From Actinomycetes bacterium (GTDB taxonomy: Bacteria > Actinomycetota > Actinomycetes > Propionibacteriales > Propionibacteriaceae): DNA of 64,000 nucleotides. The notes beneath the pieces are model-generated. The model had not been told where the DNA came from and made no database searches. It saw nothing but the letters and a program-made list of their open reading frames with translations. Where the stretch lies: the NCBI GenBank assembly GCA_021803025.1, contig JAJZQV010000001.1, positions 38,441 through 102,440 on the forward strand. The letters are read 5' to 3'. Positions 25,650-33,141 of the stretch are shown piece after piece (the stretch's first letter is position 1; the number at the start of each line of letters is the position of its first letter). The position numbers and the translations under genes were made by a program.

Positions 25650-26486
25650 ATGTCCGACGACCCCCGCTCCCTGCCCATCCCGGACGGGTGGGCCGAGGCG
25701 CTGGCGTCCTGGGAGGACCTCCTCAGGGCGGGCGGGGCGACAGGGCCGACGATCGCGACGCGGACAGACCACGGCCGGCGAGTCGCCCGGGCGCTGGGCG
25801 GCACGCCGGCGGCCGTGACGGCCGCTGACCTCCTCGCGTGGGTCGGCGGGCAGTCGTGGGCGCGGGAGACGCGGCGGAGCGTCTACGCCTCGCTGAGGTC
25901 GCTGTGGCGGCACCTGCTTGCGGCCGGATTTGTCGAGAGCGACCCGACCACTGCACTGCCCAAGGTGAGGCCTGCACCGGCCCATGCACGGCCGATCGGG
26001 GAGCGGGCCTACCGGAGGGCTGTGGCGGCCGCTACGGGGCGCGTGGCGCTCATCCTGAGGCTTGCGGGCGAGGCAGGGCTACGGCGCGAGGAGATCGCCA
26101 AGGTTCACGCCTCCGACCTGCTCGAGGACCTCGCCGGCCGGTCGCTGGTGGTCCACGGGAAGGGCGGCAAGGATCGCGTAGTGCCACTGTCGGACGACGT
26201 CGCGCGCCTGGTCGCCCGGGAATGCCTCGCCGGCGGCGGGTGGGCGCTGCCGGGCGGCGTCGACGGGCACTTGTCTGCGAGGTACGTGGGCAAGCTTGCG
26301 GCCGACGCGCTGGCGTCGGCGACGCTGCACCAGCTGCGGCACCGGTTCGCCACGGTCGCCTACGGCGGCACGCGTGACCTGCTCGCGGTCCAGCTGCTGC
26401 TCGGGCACACGTCGCCGGCGACGACGCAGCGATACGTACGGCCACCCGATGACGCGTTGCGGGCGGCGATGCTCGCGGCGTGCTAG
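25650..26486 (+). CDS. int: Tyrosine recombinase (phage integrase)
   Basis: This 278-residue integrase catalyses attP x attB recombination in tRNA-Arg(ACG). An N-terminal SAM-like core-binding domain spans roughly residues 8-105. The catalytic domain shows R145 (GEAGLRREE), K171/K174 (GKGGKDR), the box HQLRHRF with H227 and R230, H253 (LLGHTSP) and nucleophile Y262 (TTQRYV). It lacks an N-terminal arm-binding domain of the lambda type, so it is a small integrase. The C-terminus AAMLAAC is reminiscent of SsrA-like degradation tags. It is transcribed toward the lytic operon and overlaps the lipoprotein gene tail to tail by 4 bp. Confidence 0.95.
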   Translation: MSDDPRSLPIPDGWAEALASWEDLLRAGGATGPTIATRTDHGRRVARALGGTPAAVTAADLLAWVGGQSWARETRRSVYASLRSLWRHLLAAGFVESDPTTALPKVRPAPAHARPIGERAYRRAVAAATGRVALILRLAGEAGLRREEIAKVHASDLLEDLAGRSLVVHGKGGKDRVVPLSDDVARLVARECLAGGGWALPGGVDGHLSARYVGKLAADALASATLHQLRHRFATVAYGGTRDLLAVQLLLGHTSPATTQRYVRPPDDALRAAMLAAC

Positions 26487-26875
26487 AGCTGCGTGTCGAT
26501 GATCGTCAGCCGTAGGCCGGCGTCCGGGTGGTATGTCCACCGGGCCTTGTAGCCGGCCCACTCGTCGGTCTGTGTGCCGTCGAGCGCGCGTGTCTGGCCG
26601 ATGTGGTCGGACACGTAAGCCGGCGCGTCGGTCAGGCTGAGCATGCACGTGACAGTCGCCATGGGGTCGCCGCTGGAGTCTTTGGTGCCCTTCGTGTCGA
26701 GGAACACGGACGCGCCCTTGTCCTGCACGCGCGGGCCGATCCCGCAGTCCAGGGCTGCCTTGGCGAGGCGGGGCAGCGCTGGAGTCGGCGTCGGCGTGGG
26801 GGTGAGCATGGCCGCCGGCGCGGCTGAGCAGCCGGCGGCCATGAGCGCGAGCGCAACGAGGGCGGGTCGGATCAT
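26483..26875 (-). CDS. Phage-encoded lipoprotein
   Basis: The 130-residue protein has a lipoprotein signal peptide with lipobox LMAAGC (Cys at residue 16), then a Thr-Pro repeat linker (TPTPTPTP) and a roughly 90-residue extracytoplasmic domain with an internal Cys. No family is recognised. It is the last gene of the lytic operon, coupled to the holin by ATGA. Surface lipoproteins of phages can block superinfection or interfere with the wall, but nothing here shows which. Confidence 0.75.
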   Translation of the reverse strand: MIRPALVALALMAAGCSAAPAAMLTPTPTPTPALPRLAKAALDCGIGPRVQDKGASVFLDTKGTKDSSGDPMATVTCMLSLTDAPAYVSDHIGQTRALDGTQTDEWAGYKARWTYHPDAGLRLTIIDTQL

Positions 26876-27231
26876 GAGACGAGGGTAGAACCGCCCACGG
26901 TCGCGTCGGTCTTCGGGGTGACGGTCTGGCTCACGTCGCCCTGAGCCTGTCTGGTGCGTGCGGCGTCACGGGCCGCGAGCTGACTCGCCACGGCCTGAGT
27001 AGCGGCCGCATACATGCGGTCGTACATCGTGCCGTTGGTTTGAGTCGCCGCGGTCTGGGACGCGGTGATGGCCTGCCCGATCCGGTCGCCGATGAACAGT
27101 GCGCCGACGACGGGGGTAACGACGGCCCACAGGATCGTCGTATCGATGCCGTGGGCCTCGCCCCACAGCCACGTCGGCAGCGTAAGGCCGAACACGACCA
27201 CGCCCACGATCATGCTGGTGGTGGTCCTCAT
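26872..27231 (-). CDS. Putative holin
   Basis: The 119-residue protein has two hydrophobic segments, about residues 6-24 (MIVGVVVFGLTLPTWLWG) and 33-50 (ILWAVVTPVVGALFIGDR), followed by a long charged hydrophilic tail. Its position directly after the endolysin (ATGA overlap) and its topology fit a holin, which times lysis by permeabilising the membrane. No family signature is recognised. Confidence 0.7.
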   Translation of the reverse strand: MRTTTSMIVGVVVFGLTLPTWLWGEAHGIDTTILWAVVTPVVGALFIGDRIGQAITASQTAATQTNGTMYDRMYAAATQAVASQLAARDAARTRQAQGDVSQTVTPKTDATVGGSTLVS

Positions 27232-27980
27232 GCCTGGGCCTGCTTCGGGGTGATCGTGATTGTCGCGCCTTGGGCGAGGGCCGCGGCAACGATCTCCTGG
27301 GCGGCCGGCGGGGTTGGGTTCGCTAGCGACTGGGCAATCTCGTCGAGGCGGGCGGCAATCGCGTCGACACGCTGCGGCAGCGTCGCCGGCCCTACGTCAC
27401 CGCCGGGGACATACATCATGGCGTAGGTACTGAACAACTGATTTGCCTGGGCGGCGTCCATGTCGGGATCCTCTCGGGGTGTGGTGGCGGGGGCCGGCAT
27501 ACCAGCCCGTACCCACGCGTACAGGGGTACGCCTGGGCAGTCGGTGGGGTAGCCGTCGCGGTGGCCGAGCCGGGCCAGTGGCCGGGCCGCGTGGCGGGTC
27601 GCTTCGGCGTACAGGGCGATGGCCGAGTCCATGGCCGCGGCAGAGGGCTGCTCGTCGCCGCCGATGTGGATTTGGATCCCGACCGCGGATCGGTTGTGGC
27701 CGGGGCAGTGTGCGCCGATGAGGTCCCAGCCGCGGCCTTCGTAGATCACGCCGGCTTGGTCGATGACGAAGCTGTAGCCGATACCAGCCCAGCCGCGGAC
27801 GAGCTTGTGAAACGCGTGGATGGCGCGGATCATGGCCGGCCCGGTCTGGTCGCCTACCGGGGTGCCGCCGTCGTAGTGCAGCATGTACTCGTGGCGCTCG
27901 GTGGGCGATACCGGGACGGGGGCGACCCCGTCGCGCCAGCCGTCGAACCCCCACGCGGCCCGGGGAACGATCGTCACCAT
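27228..27980 (-). CDS. Endolysin, N-acetylmuramoyl-L-alanine amidase (amidase_2/PGRP fold)
   Basis: The 250-residue endolysin has its amidase domain in residues 1-155: LHYDGGTP with zinc ligand H35, YSFVIDQAGVIYEGRGW, HNRSAVGIQIHIGG, and LGHRDGYPTDCPG with H140 and C148 as the other zinc ligands. It cleaves the amide bond between MurNAc and the stem peptide. The last 80 residues are helical, without a known wall-binding repeat. There is no signal peptide, so release depends on the adjacent holin. Confidence 0.9.
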   Translation of the reverse strand: MVTIVPRAAWGFDGWRDGVAPVPVSPTERHEYMLHYDGGTPVGDQTGPAMIRAIHAFHKLVRGWAGIGYSFVIDQAGVIYEGRGWDLIGAHCPGHNRSAVGIQIHIGGDEQPSAAAMDSAIALYAEATRHAARPLARLGHRDGYPTDCPGVPLYAWVRAGMPAPATTPREDPDMDAAQANQLFSTYAMMYVPGGDVGPATLPQRVDAIAARLDEIAQSLANPTPPAAQEIVAAALAQGATITITPKQAQA

Positions 27981-28345
27981 TAGCCGGCCGCCGTGGTCGG
28001 GGTCATCTGCCGGGCCTCCCAGTGCACGGCGTGGGTCTCGGTGATGTTGTTCCCGGCCGGCGTCCAGTCGATGAGCGTGCAGCCGTTCGCCGTGATGGCG
28101 GTGGCGCGGGCGACAGTGGCGAACCCGCCGGTGGGGTTGCAGGTCACGATGGGGGGCACGGTGAACCTGCCGGCCGGAAACGTGATGTTGGCCGTTGCCA
28201 CGTTGGACGCGGCGAAGGTGACGTCCACCGAGCCGGCGGCCACGGCGTAGGGGATGTGGTCGGCCGTGGTCGGGTTGAGTGCGTTGTTGTACTGGTCAGC
28301 GTCCACGTATTCGTTGTTCACGAACGTCTTGTGAAGGGTCGTCAT
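27980..28345 (-). CDS. Tail fibre or receptor-binding-like protein (H-type lectin-like domain)
   Basis: The 121-residue protein has an N-terminal FVNNEYVDADQYN segment common at the start of phage fibre proteins. A beta-rich domain with VTFAASNVATANITFPAGRF and PPIVTCNPTGG follows, reminiscent of H-type lectin domains. It lies between the tail hub gene and the endolysin, the usual place for receptor-binding proteins. Stop and start overlap with the endolysin (TAATG). Function is from position and fold resemblance. Confidence 0.6.
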   Translation of the reverse strand: MTTLHKTFVNNEYVDADQYNNALNPTTADHIPYAVAAGSVDVTFAASNVATANITFPAGRFTVPPIVTCNPTGGFATVARATAITANGCTLIDWTPAGNNITETHAVHWEARQMTPTTAAG

Positions 28346-28359
28346 GCTCGGGTCTCCTA

Positions 28360-29607
28360 CTAGGTGGTGCGGACGGTGGTTGTCATCAGGCCGGTGTCGA
28401 GGTCGACTCGGTATTCGGATGCGACCCCGTCCACGGTGACGCCGGGAAGGGTCGTGATCCTGACGGGGTCGCGGGGCTTGAGCCACCAGGCGGCGCGGGT
28501 GGTGATGAGCCATCGCCGGTCCCGGGCGCGGGCCGCGGTGATCGCGCGGGTAGCCATCTGTGAATACATGTTCACGCCGCCGGCGGGGGTCAGGTCACCG
28601 GGCGAGGCTTGGAACTCGGCCGCGCCGAGGTGCTGGCGGGGGGTCGCGTCGGGCCAGTCTCGGGTGCCGATCTTGGCCGCGCCGAGCGGGGTCACGCCGA
28701 GCTGGAATGGCGCATCGGGGTACGACACGCCGTTGGCGCTGGTGTCTCCACTGGTGACCGACAGCCGTAGCGCGGTCGCGGCTTCGCTGAGGTCGGCCTG
28801 CTGCTCACAGCGGGACCAGACCGGCGACCAGTAGGCGGTGCTGGTGAACTCGGAGCGGTGCCGGAGGGTGAACGGGACAGACCAGCCATCCGGGGTTGTG
28901 GCCTGGTCGACCCATAGCAGCATGGTGTTGGCGTCAGGCTTGAGAGCCGAGGCGACCAGGACCAGGTAGTCCAAGATCCGGTCGCCGGTCTTGAGTACCC
29001 GGCTTGGGAGGTCGGGGTCTGCCAGCATGGCGTACCCGCCGAGGGAGAGTGTGAACTTGACCGGGAGGAAGTGCTGCGTCAGTGACTTGGGCGTGTAGGT
29101 GGGGTCGGTGAACGACGTGTACAGGTCCGGGCTGGGCGGGGTCCAGTCGGGCTCGGTGTAGACGATGCTGTCTAGCAGCGCGTCGAACGTCGCCCATCTG
29201 GTCGCGTAGCTGAGGGTCGCGGCGGTGCTGGTGGCGGCGGTGTCGTTGCCCTCGAGAACCAGCGTGGCGGACTGTAGGACGCCGTGAAAGATCGGCGCGT
29301 CGAACGCGGCCAGGCCGGGCCGGTCGTAGCCGGCGAAGATGCGCAGCGCTGTTTTGGACAGCGGTGAGGCGAGCGCCGTGGCGACCGCGGCGGGCGGGTT
29401 GTGGATCGTGATTTCTGCCGAGCCAATGGGGTAGGACCGCTCCGATAGGGTCACCACGCCGCCCGAGGTCGCCACGTCGGTCCAGGTCCATACGCCAAAG
29501 GCGGACAGGGTGCCGACCTGGGCTCGGCTGGTCGGGGTGACGGCCGCGGCGGTGGCGATGTAGTCGGCGCTGTCTGCCGGCCAAGGGGACGGGTTGAGCC
29601 CTGCCAT
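28360..29607 (-). CDS. Minor tail protein, baseplate hub-like
   Basis: The 415-residue protein is encoded immediately after the distal-tail-like gene (TAATG overlap) and before the fibre gene. Beta-rich sequence and the C-terminal WWLKPRDPVRITTLPGVTVDGVASEYRVDLDTG-like strand pattern (split here: PVRITTLPGVTVDG, EYRVDLDTGLM) fit the siphophage tail-tip hub proteins. ATG 29607 is chosen over upstream codons because it overlaps the previous stop. It probably forms the distal tail structure that contacts the host. Confidence 0.65.
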   Translation of the reverse strand: MAGLNPSPWPADSADYIATAAAVTPTSRAQVGTLSAFGVWTWTDVATSGGVVTLSERSYPIGSAEITIHNPPAAVATALASPLSKTALRIFAGYDRPGLAAFDAPIFHGVLQSATLVLEGNDTAATSTAATLSYATRWATFDALLDSIVYTEPDWTPPSPDLYTSFTDPTYTPKSLTQHFLPVKFTLSLGGYAMLADPDLPSRVLKTGDRILDYLVLVASALKPDANTMLLWVDQATTPDGWSVPFTLRHRSEFTSTAYWSPVWSRCEQQADLSEAATALRLSVTSGDTSANGVSYPDAPFQLGVTPLGAAKIGTRDWPDATPRQHLGAAEFQASPGDLTPAGGVNMYSQMATRAITAARARDRRWLITTRAAWWLKPRDPVRITTLPGVTVDGVASEYRVDLDTGLMTTTVRTT

Positions 29608-29984
29608 TACTGGGCTTCCTCTGCGGTGACGGTGAGCTCCCACCAGGGCAGCCGGTCGGGCCGCTTGATGGGGCTGTATCGGAGCGACCCAACGGCCTGG
29701 TGGCGCCAGGTCAGGCCGAGGTCGGTGTCTGTCAGGACGACGACCAGGCCGGTGCCGTACATGGTGCGCAGCGTGGTCAGGTCGGACAGCGAGCCGAGCA
29801 GGATTGTCAGCATGGCCTTGGGTTTGCCGACGGTGCCGAGCTGCAGCCGGGTGTACGCGTCTCGGACGGGCTGGAAGGCCGTACGGTTGAGCGGCTGCTC
29901 CCAGTCGAGACCGTCGACCATGAGCGGCGTGAGGGTCGTTGCGGTCGACCCGTCGCCGTTCACTGTCTTGAGTGTCGTGGTCAT
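29607..29984 (-). CDS. Distal tail-like protein
   Basis: The 125-residue, beta-rich protein directly follows the tape measure gene (3-bp gap), the canonical place of a distal tail (Dit-like) protein in siphophages. Features are MVDGLDWEQPLNRTAFQPV near residue 22 and a C-terminal WWELTVTAEEAQ. No catalytic motif is seen. Assignment rests on synteny. Confidence 0.55.
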   Translation of the reverse strand: MTTTLKTVNGDGSTATTLTPLMVDGLDWEQPLNRTAFQPVRDAYTRLQLGTVGKPKAMLTILLGSLSDLTTLRTMYGTGLVVVLTDTDLGLTWRHQAVGSLRYSPIKRPDRLPWWELTVTAEEAQ

Positions 29985-29987
29985 GTG

Positions 29988-31457
29988 CTATCCGATCGCT
30001 GGAGTCATGCCGACGAATCGGGCTTTGATATTCACCATGGGAATGGCCGCGGCGGCCTCCTGTGCCTGGCGCTGGAGGTCGAGCTTGTCGAGCTGGGCCC
30101 GTACGTGCAGGGCCCGCGGCTTGGCGTTCGCTGCGTCCACGGCCTGGTCTACGGCGCTGGTCAGGTTGAGATCGGCGATGAATGAATCCTTGGCCGTACG
30201 GCCGAGCACGGCCCAGTTGGCGGCGGTGCGCTGTTTCTGGGCCAGCGGGGCATCGATGTAGGCCTGGAGCAGCGGCGCCGCGGCCGGCCCGAGGGCCTGG
30301 ATATAGGCCAGGGCTTCGCCAGACAGGGCCTGTGACGCGGTGCGCAGGTTGGACTCGTACTTGACGATGGCGGCCCGCTCCGACTCAATGGCCTTGTTGT
30401 ACTCGGCCAGGTTCACTTTGCCCTTGGTGATGTAGTCCTCCCACGACTGGCCGGCGCCGTCGAGGGCCGTCTGTACGGCGCGCGTGTAGTCGCTGGTGGC
30501 GGTCGACGCGGCCGGCAGCGTCTCGGTGGTTGTCGTCGTCACGCCACCAATAGCCTCTTGCATCGTGCGGTACATGTCCGAGGCGGCCGCTACGCTGCCC
30601 GCCTGCCGGGTCAGCTCGTCACGCAGCGCGGTCAGCGCGGCAAGGTCAGGCTGGGCCGCCTGCCACTCGGCGCCACCGCCGGCGGTCTGAACATAGGTGG
30701 CGTTCAGCCTGTTTATCTGCTCGTCCAGCTGCCGGGTGACCCGCTCGAGAGCTCCCATGTCCCCGGTCGACGACCGGGCCATGTCGGCAATCGATAGGCC
30801 GTACTGCTTGGCGGCCTTGCTCCACTGCTCGAGCCGTGTCTTGGGCTGGTCCTGCCAGAACTCCCACCATTCTTTGGTGTCGACAATCTCCGACAGCTGC
30901 GTGCGCAGCTTCGCGGCCCAGTCGAGGGCCGCCGGGTTGCCCTTGACGTCTGCCAGCTCGCCGGCTAGGTCAATGGTCGCCTGTTTCGTGGCGGCCGCCG
31001 CGTCGGCCGCGTCCTGTAGTCCTTTGATGAGCAGCCCGATACCGGCCGCGGCCGCGGCGCCGGCGGCCAGCCCGGCCGGCCCGAACCCCTCGAACGCGTT
31101 GGCGAGGACCTCTTGGATGAGGTCGCCCACGTCGGAGAATTCGCCCGAGAACGACGCGGCGGCCTCCTTGGCCGAGGACTTGGCTTCGCCCTTGAAGTCG
31201 TCGACGCCTTCGGCGGCCTTGCGGGTGCCGTCGTGGATGTCGTCACCGATGGCCTTACCGGTCTTGGACGACTCGGTCCGTACGGTCTTGTACGCGTCGG
31301 TGAACTTGGTTTCGAGGGTGTCGGCGCCGGCCTTCGATTCGGTGGCGACCTGGTCGAGACTGTCGGCCACCTGCTCGAGCTGGTCGGCCACGTCACGGCC
31401 GGCGCGCAGGAATCCCCGCGCGTCGCCCACTAGGTCGATCTTGAACGGCTTCGCCAT
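29988..31457 (-). CDS. Tape measure protein
   Basis: The 489-residue, strongly helical protein is rich in Ala, Lys, Glu and Ser. Its N-terminus, FKIDLVGDARGFLRAGRDVA, is like that of tape measure proteins. A hydrophobic stretch AGLAAGAAAAAGIGLLIKGL near residues 131-150 can insert in membrane. It is the longest tail gene, between the tail-completion and distal tail genes. By the usual rule of about 1.5 angstrom per residue it predicts a tail near 70 nm, short for a siphophage and consistent with the tiny genome. Confidence 0.8.
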   Translation of the reverse strand: MAKPFKIDLVGDARGFLRAGRDVADQLEQVADSLDQVATESKAGADTLETKFTDAYKTVRTESSKTGKAIGDDIHDGTRKAAEGVDDFKGEAKSSAKEAAASFSGEFSDVGDLIQEVLANAFEGFGPAGLAAGAAAAAGIGLLIKGLQDAADAAAATKQATIDLAGELADVKGNPAALDWAAKLRTQLSEIVDTKEWWEFWQDQPKTRLEQWSKAAKQYGLSIADMARSSTGDMGALERVTRQLDEQINRLNATYVQTAGGGAEWQAAQPDLAALTALRDELTRQAGSVAAASDMYRTMQEAIGGVTTTTTETLPAASTATSDYTRAVQTALDGAGQSWEDYITKGKVNLAEYNKAIESERAAIVKYESNLRTASQALSGEALAYIQALGPAAAPLLQAYIDAPLAQKQRTAANWAVLGRTAKDSFIADLNLTSAVDQAVDAANAKPRALHVRAQLDKLDLQRQAQEAAAAIPMVNIKARFVGMTPAIG

Positions 31458-31461
31458 GGTG

Positions 31462-31974
31462 CTAGCTCCTGGTCTCGGCGGCGTCGAGCCATGCCCGGAT
31501 TACGGACTGCACCCAGTAGGACGCCACACGGGGCAGGACAGCCCGAGCGGCCGGGCCGAGAACACGGCCGCCCGGGGTCCTACGTGGCCGGCCAGCGGTC
31601 ACGTTGCGGGTTACCTGGTGGGTGCGGCCGCGGCGTGGCCGGCGGGTGTACGTGACGACCTTGGGGCCCGCCCCGTACTCCCACCCGGGCCAGTCCCGGG
31701 TCGGCACCAGCCCACCACCGTGGCCCTTGACGCGCTTGCCCGAGCCGGCCACGAACGTGGGCGGGTTGCCGCCGGCGATCCTGGCGCCCTGGGCGAGCAC
31801 GATGCGGTCCTGGGGCAGCCTCGAGCGGCCGGCGATCTCGTCCCGCCATACCGAATTGAACTCGGTACGGGTGCGGGTGTTCACGTCGCGGCGTATGTCC
31901 TTGTCGGCTGTGCGCATGGCAAGGACGGCCGCGCGCAGCTCACGCGGCGCGTCCTTGCTCATCAGTGACAGCAC
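31462..31974 (-). CDS. Phage tail-region protein, possibly HK97 gp10-like
   Basis: The 170-residue basic protein begins MLSLMSKDAPRELRAAVLAM and carries DRIVLAQGARIAGGNPPTF and a Gly-rich loop, reminiscent of HK97 gp10-type neck or tail-completion proteins. It sits between the major tail and tape measure genes rather than before the major tail gene, which lowers confidence. GTG 31974 is preferred because GAGAGG is 7 nt upstream; ATG 31962 is the alternative. Confidence 0.5.
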   Translation of the reverse strand: MLSLMSKDAPRELRAAVLAMRTADKDIRRDVNTRTRTEFNSVWRDEIAGRSRLPQDRIVLAQGARIAGGNPPTFVAGSGKRVKGHGGGLVPTRDWPGWEYGAGPKVVTYTRRPRRGRTHQVTRNVTAGRPRRTPGGRVLGPAARAVLPRVASYWVQSVIRAWLDAAETRS

Positions 31975-31991
31975 GACAGGGCCTCTCAGCG

Positions 31992-32432
31992 TCAGACGAT
32001 CGGCGCCGAGAACGCGGGCTTGCCGTCAGCGGCGAACGTGACCGAGCTGGTGGCGATCGCGGACGCCTTGCCGCCGATGCCGGCCGAGGACAGGGTCACG
32101 GTCAGCACTCCCTCGTCGGTGTCGTCGCTGGCGAACTTGGCGCGCAGTTCGGCCTTCGTGCCGCTGTTGGCGAGCAGCCAGCGCAGGAATCCGTCCGGGT
32201 CGCGGTCCTGCACCAGGTTGAGGGTCGCGGCCCAGGTCTCCTGTCCGGGGTCCTGGATCGTGGCGCCGTTGACGGCCACGAACGTCGAGCCGCCCGACTG
32301 TGACGGGGTGTATGTGATTTCGTCGATCGCGTCGCTGTGGTCGACGTAGTCGAGGGCGCCGGCGAGCTTGAACAGCACGCGGGTGGTGCGCATCGTGACG
32401 GGTGCCGTCACGGGGGTCTTGATCGTTGCCAT
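31992..32432 (-). CDS. Major tail protein
   Basis: The 146-residue beta-rich protein has alternating strands (ITYTPSQSGGSTFVAVNG, ETWAATLNLVQDRDPDG) and the C-terminal VTFAADGKPAFSAPIV, typical of siphophage tail-tube subunits. Position between the connector/terminator genes and the tape measure supports it. Confidence 0.75.
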   Translation of the reverse strand: MATIKTPVTAPVTMRTTRVLFKLAGALDYVDHSDAIDEITYTPSQSGGSTFVAVNGATIQDPGQETWAATLNLVQDRDPDGFLRWLLANSGTKAELRAKFASDDTDEGVLTVTLSSAGIGGKASAIATSSVTFAADGKPAFSAPIV

Positions 32433-32444
32433 GGTTCAGCCTTC

Positions 32445-32813
32445 CTAGGTGAGCTTGCACACAACGGTGAGCGGGATTGTCCAGCCTTCGAACGTGTCAT
32501 CTATGGCCGTACGGGTCGCGGTCGTCCAGGCGATCGCGTCGTCAGGCTCGAGCAGCTCGAGGACCTCGAGCAGGGCCGCGTCCAGCGCGGGGTCGAGCTT
32601 GTCCGCCCGGGTCTCGCGGACGACCACGACCAGGTCGACGGTCTCGACCAGGTGGCGGATACTGCCGCGCATGGCCCGGTCGACGTGGTCGGTGTAGGCC
32701 AGGGCCACGTTGCGGCTGTTGCTGTCGGGCCGCTGCCCGGTCGTGGGGACCAGCCAGCGGGCCGGGTCGAGTCCAGCGGCGAGAACGGCCAGGACGTGGT
32801 CGCGGCCGTTCAC
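32445..32813 (-). CDS. Tail terminator or minor tail protein
   Basis: The 122-residue protein precedes the major tail gene. DLVVVVRETRADKLDPALDA and the C-terminal WTIPLTVVCKLT fit the compact alpha/beta tail terminator fold seen at this position in siphophages. No motif is diagnostic. Its ATG overlaps the stop of the connector gene. Confidence 0.5.
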   Translation of the reverse strand: MNGRDHVLAVLAAGLDPARWLVPTTGQRPDSNSRNVALAYTDHVDRAMRGSIRHLVETVDLVVVVRETRADKLDPALDAALLEVLELLEPDDAIAWTTATRTAIDDTFEGWTIPLTVVCKLT

Positions 32814-33139
32814 TGCACGACCGGCTTACCGGGTGGGCGCAGTAGCGCCTTCACGGCCCAGTCCATGGGCCACAGCGTCACCTGGGGGCCGAGGTCAGAC
32901 TGTCCGTTGTTGTCGCCCGTGATCCCGAGCCGGGATAGCGCGCGGGCCTGGTACGCCTGGGCCATCAGGTAGTTGACCGGGGCCCCGACCGTGTCGGCCG
33001 GCAGGGCCGGCGCGAACGCTTCGCACTGGACCCGTGCCGGCTCGAGCACGGCCTGCAGGTCGCCCGTGAGCATGTCGGCGGCCGCCGGCCACCACACGGG
33101 CAGCCGGGGGTCGTCGAACGTGAGCCAGGTAGTGGTCAT
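32810..33139 (-). CDS. Head-tail connector protein (gp6-like)
   Basis: The 109-residue helical protein is encoded right after the capsid gene: FDDPRLPVWWPAAADMLTG, VNYLMAQAYQARALSR. Position and helical pattern fit head completion or adaptor proteins of HK97-type phages. It overlaps the next gene by 4 bp. Confidence 0.55.
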   Translation of the reverse strand: MTTTWLTFDDPRLPVWWPAAADMLTGDLQAVLEPARVQCEAFAPALPADTVGAPVNYLMAQAYQARALSRLGITGDNNGQSDLGPQVTLWPMDWAVKALLRPPGKPVVQ

Positions 33140-33141
33140 CG

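Noticed and set aside
25650..26486. Housekeeping XerC/XerD recombinase
   Set aside because: It is 278 residues and Xer-like in catalytic boxes, but it lies beside attL inside the prophage and in line with the repressor in the circle, so it is the phage integrase.
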